This document shows, one piece after another, positions 31,639 through 34,860 of a DNA stretch of 34,860 nucleotides. The DNA is from Thermoproteota archaeon (GTDB lineage: Archaea; Korarchaeota; Korarchaeia; Korarchaeales; Korarchaeaceae). Within the stretch, counting starts at the first letter, position 1. Each line of letters begins with the position of its first letter. The notes beneath the pieces were generated by a model. That model did not search any database. It saw only the letters and a list, made by a program, of their open reading frames with translations, and was not told where the DNA came from. The stretch is taken from contig JALWYH010000128.1 of NCBI GenBank assembly GCA_027078475.1, positions 1-34,860 on the forward strand. The letters are read 5' to 3'. Both the position numbers and the translations under genes were made by a program.

Positions 31639-32024
31639 TCAGGATCTCCTCCAGTCTCCTCAGCAGGGAGTAAAGCGTCTCTTTCACCTCCTCCACGGAC
31701 TCCATCACGAGCTCCCGATCTACCCTGATATACCTGTGAACCAACAGTTCCTCAGCCCTTTGTACTTTTTCAGACTTTCTCCCAATTCCTCACTTAAGAT
31801 ACCCAATTCCACAAGCTTGTCCACGTTTGTGTAATGTCCTCCACCCTTTCCCCTAAATCCCTTAGGAGCATCGCTATCAGGTCCATGGAAGCCTCAATAG
31901 AGGTTATGAGGTTATAGAACACACCAGACAGCTCAAGCTGGGTTCTCGGTTCCCTGATGGATTCCAGCGCGTCTATAACATATTCCATTTCCTCTCTGTA
32001 TCCAGCGAGCCTACTTTCATCCAT
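31616..32024 (-). pseudogene. hepT: HEPN-domain protein (HepT-like toxin), broken by two frameshifts
   Basis: The first frame (ATG 32024) reads MDESRLAGYREEMEYVIDAL and LSGVFYNLITSIEASMDLIAMLLRDLGERVED, a HepT start, then leaves register near 31825-31835. A second frame gives NVDKLVELGILSEELGESLKKYKGLRN. Near 31750-31760 a third takes over with LLVHRYIRVDRELVMESVEEVKETLYSLL and stops at 31616. Joined, it is a full-length HEPN protein of about 135 residues with the RNase motif R-N-L-L-V-H (Rx4H) straddling the second break. As written, no functional toxin can be made. Either the toxin has been inactivated or the sequence has two errors. It overlaps mntA in the usual toxin-antitoxin manner. Confidence 0.75.
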
Positions 32025-32043
32025 CAGATGGAAGGGCCGATAT

Positions 32044-32054
32044 CAAAATTAAAG
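32044..32054 (-). promoter_or_regulatory. TATA-like promoter of hepT-mntA
   Basis: The minus strand reads CTTTAATTTTG, about 25 nt upstream of the hepT ATG, implying a leaderless transcript. Confidence 0.5.
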
Positions 32055-32125
32055 TGAGCCGGCGGTTTAACAGGGATTCCCGCTGCCCTCAACCGAGGTG
32101 AGAGAGGAAACGATTTATCGTAGCG

Positions 32126-33394
32126 GTGCGAGGGTCGCCGGGTGGTACCAGGGCCAAGCTTCTCGAGTATCAGTCCAAGAGGATACTGAGAGATCATGGA
32201 ATAGTTGTGCCAGCCGGTGAGATAGCCTCTGATCCGGGAGAAGCAGAGGCGATAGCTAGAAAGCTGGGAGGCAATGTGGTAGTGAAGGCCCAGCTCCCCT
32301 TCACGGGGAGGTACGATGTGGGTGGAGTCAGGTTCGCCTCATCGCCGGAAGAGGTCCGCATGGCTGCTGAGGAGATGCTCTCCTTCTACTTCAAGGGATT
32401 CAGACCCAAGAAGGTCCTCGTGGAGAAGAAAGTGGATGTGAAGGCCGAGCTGTTCCTCAGCGTCGTGATAAACGATTCCAGGAGGTTCAGGTCTCCCATG
32501 CTGCTCGCCAGCCCCTCCGGTGGCACGGGCGTAGAGGAGAGGTCGGAGGGCGTGGTCAGGATACCCGTGGACTATCTGGACGGATTGAGGAGGGAGGTGG
32601 TAGAGGAGGAGTTCTCCCGGGTGGGAATACCCAGCGAGGCGGTAGATGTGGCGCTGAAGCTGTACGACATCTTCGTGGAATATGACGCTAGGAGTGTGGA
32701 GGTGAACCCCCTAGCCCTGACGGACGAAGGCTTGGTTGCGCTGGATGCCAGGATGGACCTCGACGATCACGCTCTCTTCAGGCATCCCGAGGTGAAGGTG
32801 GAGATCCCCAAGGACCTGAACAGGGAGCCCACCGACCTGGAGAGGAGGATGTGGTACTGGGACGACGCCGATCCGAGGGGAACGGGGTACTTCATCCAGC
32901 TGACAACTCAGGTGTCGGAGGGTTACGTGGGATTCCACGGGATAGGTGGTGGAGGTGCCATGCTGGCAGCCGATGCGCTGATAAGGAAGGGGCTCAAGCT
33001 GGCCAACTACGCTGACACGAGCGGCGATCCCCCAGCTTCGAAGGTCTACAGGGTGATCAGGACGATCCTCTCCATTCCGGGGATAGAGGGCTACGTGATG
33101 ATGGGGAGCGTGCTGGCGAGCCAGGAGCAGTGGCACCACGCCCACGCCATAGTGAAGGCGTTCAATGAGATGTTGAGGGACAGACCCGGGTTCCCGGCGG
33201 TGATCCTGCTGGCCGGTAACAAGGAGGAGGAGAGCCACGAGATAATCAGGAGAGGGGTCAAGGACCTGCCGATAAGGTTCGAGCTCTACGGCAGGGACTA
33301 CATCTACGAGACCGAGTACATCGCTGACAGGGTCCTGAAGCTTGTTGAGGAGTACAGGAGGGAGAGGGGGAGGGAGCATGAGGTTCAGAACTAG
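32126..33394 (+). CDS. SucC-like acyl-CoA synthetase, ATP-grasp (beta) subunit, divergent
   Basis: A 422-residue protein of the succinyl-CoA synthetase beta family. The ATP-grasp half is clear: LLEYQSKRILRDHGI at the start, VVKAQLPFTGRYDVGGV near 52, MLLASPSGGTGVEE near 132, and RSVEVNPLALTDEGLVALDARMDLDDHALFRHPEV near 195-230. The C-terminal CoA-ligase half (about 250-400) is divergent. The usual NG.GLAM and NIFGGI.RCD segments appear as GGGGAMLAADAL and MMGSVLASQEQWHHAHAI. The protein is longer than typical SucC (about 385-395). It probably ligates a di- or hydroxy-acid to CoA with ATP or GTP, but succinate is not assured. GTG 32126 is the only in-frame start, and the promoter is unclear (TTTAACA at 32066-32072 is a candidate). 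It starts a four-gene coupled set. Confidence 0.85.
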   Translation: MRGSPGGTRAKLLEYQSKRILRDHGIVVPAGEIASDPGEAEAIARKLGGNVVVKAQLPFTGRYDVGGVRFASSPEEVRMAAEEMLSFYFKGFRPKKVLVEKKVDVKAELFLSVVINDSRRFRSPMLLASPSGGTGVEERSEGVVRIPVDYLDGLRREVVEEEFSRVGIPSEAVDVALKLYDIFVEYDARSVEVNPLALTDEGLVALDARMDLDDHALFRHPEVKVEIPKDLNREPTDLERRMWYWDDADPRGTGYFIQLTTQVSEGYVGFHGIGGGGAMLAADALIRKGLKLANYADTSGDPPASKVYRVIRTILSIPGIEGYVMMGSVLASQEQWHHAHAIVKAFNEMLRDRPGFPAVILLAGNKEEESHEIIRRGVKDLPIRFELYGRDYIYETEYIADRVLKLVEEYRRERGREHEVQN

Positions 33395-33635
33395 GACGGC
33401 CGAAGTGGTAATAGATCTGGACGGGTGCGTGGCCCCTGACTGCGGTTTCGCGTGCGTGAAGGCCTGCAGGCTGTACGGCCGGAGCGTGCTGAAGATAGAG
33501 GACGGTAAGCCGGCGCTGGCCGTTTCCCCTCAGGAGGCCGTGAGGATAGACAACGAGTGCCTCGCCTGCGAGATCCACTGCCAGTGGTACGGGAGCGGGG
33601 TCATAGAGGTCAGGGTACCGGTGGAGGTGGTCTGA
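33378..33635 (+). CDS. Small seven-cysteine, iron-sulfur-protein-like subunit
   Basis: An 85-residue protein inserted between the two synthetase genes, overlapping both (17 nt with the first, 1 nt with the second). ATG 33378 is chosen because the sequence before it is the end of the SucC-like gene. Cysteines are at 17, 22, 26 and 30 (C-x4-C-x3-C-x3-C) and at 61, 64 and 68 (C-x2-C-x3-C), the second set in NECLACEIHCQWYG. This is ferredoxin-like in layout, but both spacings differ from C-x2-C-x2-C-x3-C and the eighth Cys is missing. It may hold one or two Fe-S clusters ([3Fe-4S] possible) or a different metal. I do not recognise a named family. Its stoichiometric position suggests a third subunit of the synthetase. 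Confidence 0.7.
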   Translation: MRFRTRTAEVVIDLDGCVAPDCGFACVKACRLYGRSVLKIEDGKPALAVSPQEAVRIDNECLACEIHCQWYGSGVIEVRVPVEVV

Positions 33636-34528
33636 TGGCCATACTCGTCGACGAGAACACACGCGTCCTTGTCCAGGGGATAACCGGGAGGACCGGCGAA
33701 TTCGCCACTAGGTACATGCTCGAGTACGGCACCAAGGTCGTGGCAGGCGTGACCCCCGGGAGAGGAGGATCGAGAGTATGGGGAGTTCCCGTCTTCGACT
33801 CGGTCGAGGAGGCGCTGGAGGAGGTGGGGCAGGTGGACGCCACCATCACCCTGGTTCCGCCAGCCCACCTGCTGGAGGCCGTGACCGAAGCCATAGAGGC
33901 TGGCATAGGATACGTGCTCATCCCGACCGAGAGGGTGCCCGTGCACGACGCCATGAGGATACTCGCCCTAGCCAAGAGGAAGGGAGTGAGGGTTCAGGGA
34001 CCGGGTTCCTTCGGGGTGATAAGTCCCGGGAAGGTGGTAATGGGATGGGTAGGGGGATCGTTGGAGCTCGCCAGGGAGGCCTTCGTCCCGGGAAGGGTTG
34101 GCGTAATATCCAGGAGCGGGGGCCAGACCACCACCACATCGTGGGCGGTGAGCAGGGCTGGTTTCGGGGTCACCACCGCGGTGCACACCGGTAGCGAACC
34201 GCTGGTGGGCCTGACAGAGTCGGAGCTGCTCGCCATGTTCGAGGACGATGAGGAGACCGAGGTCGTGGTGCTGTTCGCCGAGATCGGTGGGGTTCAGGAG
34301 GAGGAAGCCGCTGAGTTCATGGAGGAGGGCGGGTTCACCAAGCCCCTGGTGGTTTACGTGGCCGGGGGAATGCTCCCCAAGGGAATGAGATTCTCCCACG
34401 CCAGCGCCATGGTGGTCGGGGAGAGGGGATCCGCGGAGAGTAAGATAAGGTCCCTGAGGGAGGCTGGGGCGAGAGTGGCCGAATCTCCGAGGCAGATAGT
34501 TGAATTGTTGAGGGAGGTACTGGACTGA
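33635..34528 (+). CDS. SucD-like acyl-CoA synthetase, CoA-binding (alpha) subunit, divergent
   Basis: A 297-residue protein, normal SucD length. The CoA-binding Rossmann start is VLVQGITGRTGEFATRYMLEYGTKVVAGVTPGRGG, and SRSGGQTTTT and LFAEIGGVQEEEAAEF match the family. Several otherwise fixed positions differ. GPNCPG is GPGSFG, IGGDPI.G is HTGSEPLVG, and the phosphohistidine motif GHAGAI is SHASAM (His kept). A substrate other than succinate is likely. ATG 33635 overlaps the previous stop (TGATG), and its own stop overlaps the next start the same way. Confidence 0.85.
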   Translation: MAILVDENTRVLVQGITGRTGEFATRYMLEYGTKVVAGVTPGRGGSRVWGVPVFDSVEEALEEVGQVDATITLVPPAHLLEAVTEAIEAGIGYVLIPTERVPVHDAMRILALAKRKGVRVQGPGSFGVISPGKVVMGWVGGSLELAREAFVPGRVGVISRSGGQTTTTSWAVSRAGFGVTTAVHTGSEPLVGLTESELLAMFEDDEETEVVVLFAEIGGVQEEEAAEFMEEGGFTKPLVVYVAGGMLPKGMRFSHASAMVVGERGSAESKIRSLREAGARVAESPRQIVELLREVLD

Positions 34529-34860
34529 TGGTGCTGGCCAGGTCCCTGCTCTTCGTACCGGCTAACAGCTGGAGGCTCATGCTGAGCTCCCTGAGGAGTG
34601 AGGCGGATGTCGTGGTGCTGGACATGGAGGATGCGGTACCCATCGGCGAGAAGGAAACCGCGAGGTGGCTGGTCAGGGAGTTCCTCAGGGAGAGGAGGGG
34701 GGAGTTCAGGGGAAAGGTGTTCGTGAGGGTGAACTCCCTCTCCACCGGCCTGACCTCGGACGACCTCGACTTCGTGATGGGGGAGGGCCTGGATGGCGTG
34801 GTCCTGCCCAAGGCCGAGAGCGCTGATGACATACGGAAGCTGGAGGAGGAGATGAAGTCG
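34528..34860 (+). CDS. CitE-like (HpcH/HpaI family) CoA-ester lyase, N-terminal part
   Basis: The first 111 residues of a TIM-barrel lyase that runs off the right edge. RSLLFVPANSWRML is the family start; DVVVLDMEDAVP (metal-binding region), VFVRVNSL (Arg of the RxN motif) and GVVLPKAES follow in the right order. Characterised relatives cleave malyl-CoA, beta-methylmalyl-CoA, citramalyl-CoA or citryl-ACP. Being coupled to an acyl-CoA synthetase, malyl-CoA or citramalyl-CoA is the likeliest substrate here. The deciding residues may lie outside the window. Confidence 0.85.
   Translation, partial: MVLARSLLFVPANSWRLMLSSLRSEADVVVLDMEDAVPIGEKETARWLVREFLRERRGEFRGKVFVRVNSLSTGLTSDDLDFVMGEGLDGVVLPKAESADDIRKLEEEMKS

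Noticed and set aside
31216-32024. Antiphage defence island
   Set aside because: The HEPN/MNT pair stands alone between metabolic genes, with no integrase, restriction or other defence genes nearby, and its toxin gene is broken as written.

Overview
The window looks like a chromosome segment from a thermophilic archaeon, most likely a TACK-type lineage (Thermoproteota or Korarchaeota-like). I cannot fix the genus. The sequence-based reasons are: TATA-like boxes about 22-30 nt upstream of many start codons (leaderless style), pyrimidine- or T-rich 3' ends, heavy AGG/ATA codon use, a complex I cluster without nuoEFG, a B12-dependent (class II) ribonucleotide reductase, and an encapsulin-cargo ferritin domain closest to the one in the Pyrococcus furiosus encapsulin. 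The DNA is GC-rich apart from promoters and a few short AT-rich islands. I see no tRNA, rRNA, insertion sequence, CRISPR array or origin.

Layout. 1-3183 (-): a BMP-type nucleoside/purine ABC importer (binding protein, double ATPase, permease running off the left edge). 3297-4280 (-): a zinc alcohol dehydrogenase. 4399-5042 (+): a conserved archaeal protein interrupted by a one-base frameshift. 5067-5612 (-): a YkgJ-like metal-binding protein. 5752-9927 (-): carA-carB for carbamoyl phosphate, with a frameshift near the carA start. 10085-19925 (-): an 11-gene complex I operon, nuoABCDHIJK-M-L-N. 20174-20479 (-): a standalone encapsulin-type ferritin domain. 20558-24629 (-): deoxynucleotide genes, namely nrdJ with its cofactor enzyme cobA, then dcd. 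24688-27177 (-): an aspartate-pathway operon (small winged-helix protein, lysC, asd) behind an elaborate leader. 27400-29394 (+): a Yip1 membrane protein, a DUF4097-like surface protein and a multi-HTH regulator. 29527-31096 (+): a DedA protein and a GNAT acetyltransferase. 31216-32024 (-): a HEPN/MNT pair whose HEPN gene is broken. 32126-34860 (+): a translationally coupled set of SucC-like, iron-sulfur-protein-like, SucD-like and CitE-like genes running off the right edge.

How genes fit together. Carbamoyl phosphate (CarAB), dNTP synthesis (NrdJ, CobA, Dcd) and possible nucleoside import (BMP transporter) all feed nucleotide metabolism. LysC and Asd make aspartate semialdehyde for threonine, methionine or lysine. 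The Nuo complex is a proton or sodium pump that must take electrons from something other than NADH through NuoEFG, plausibly ferredoxin.

The most unusual items are: the divergent acyl-CoA synthetase locus with an inserted seven-cysteine protein and a malyl/citramalyl-CoA lyase-like gene; a sharply AT-rich codon island exactly around the catalytic NPCGE motif of nrdJ; and a 17-bp tandem repeat with 21-bp period plus a hairpin in the leader of the wHTH-lysC-asd operon. Four apparent indels in three genes raise the question of sequence error versus real decay.
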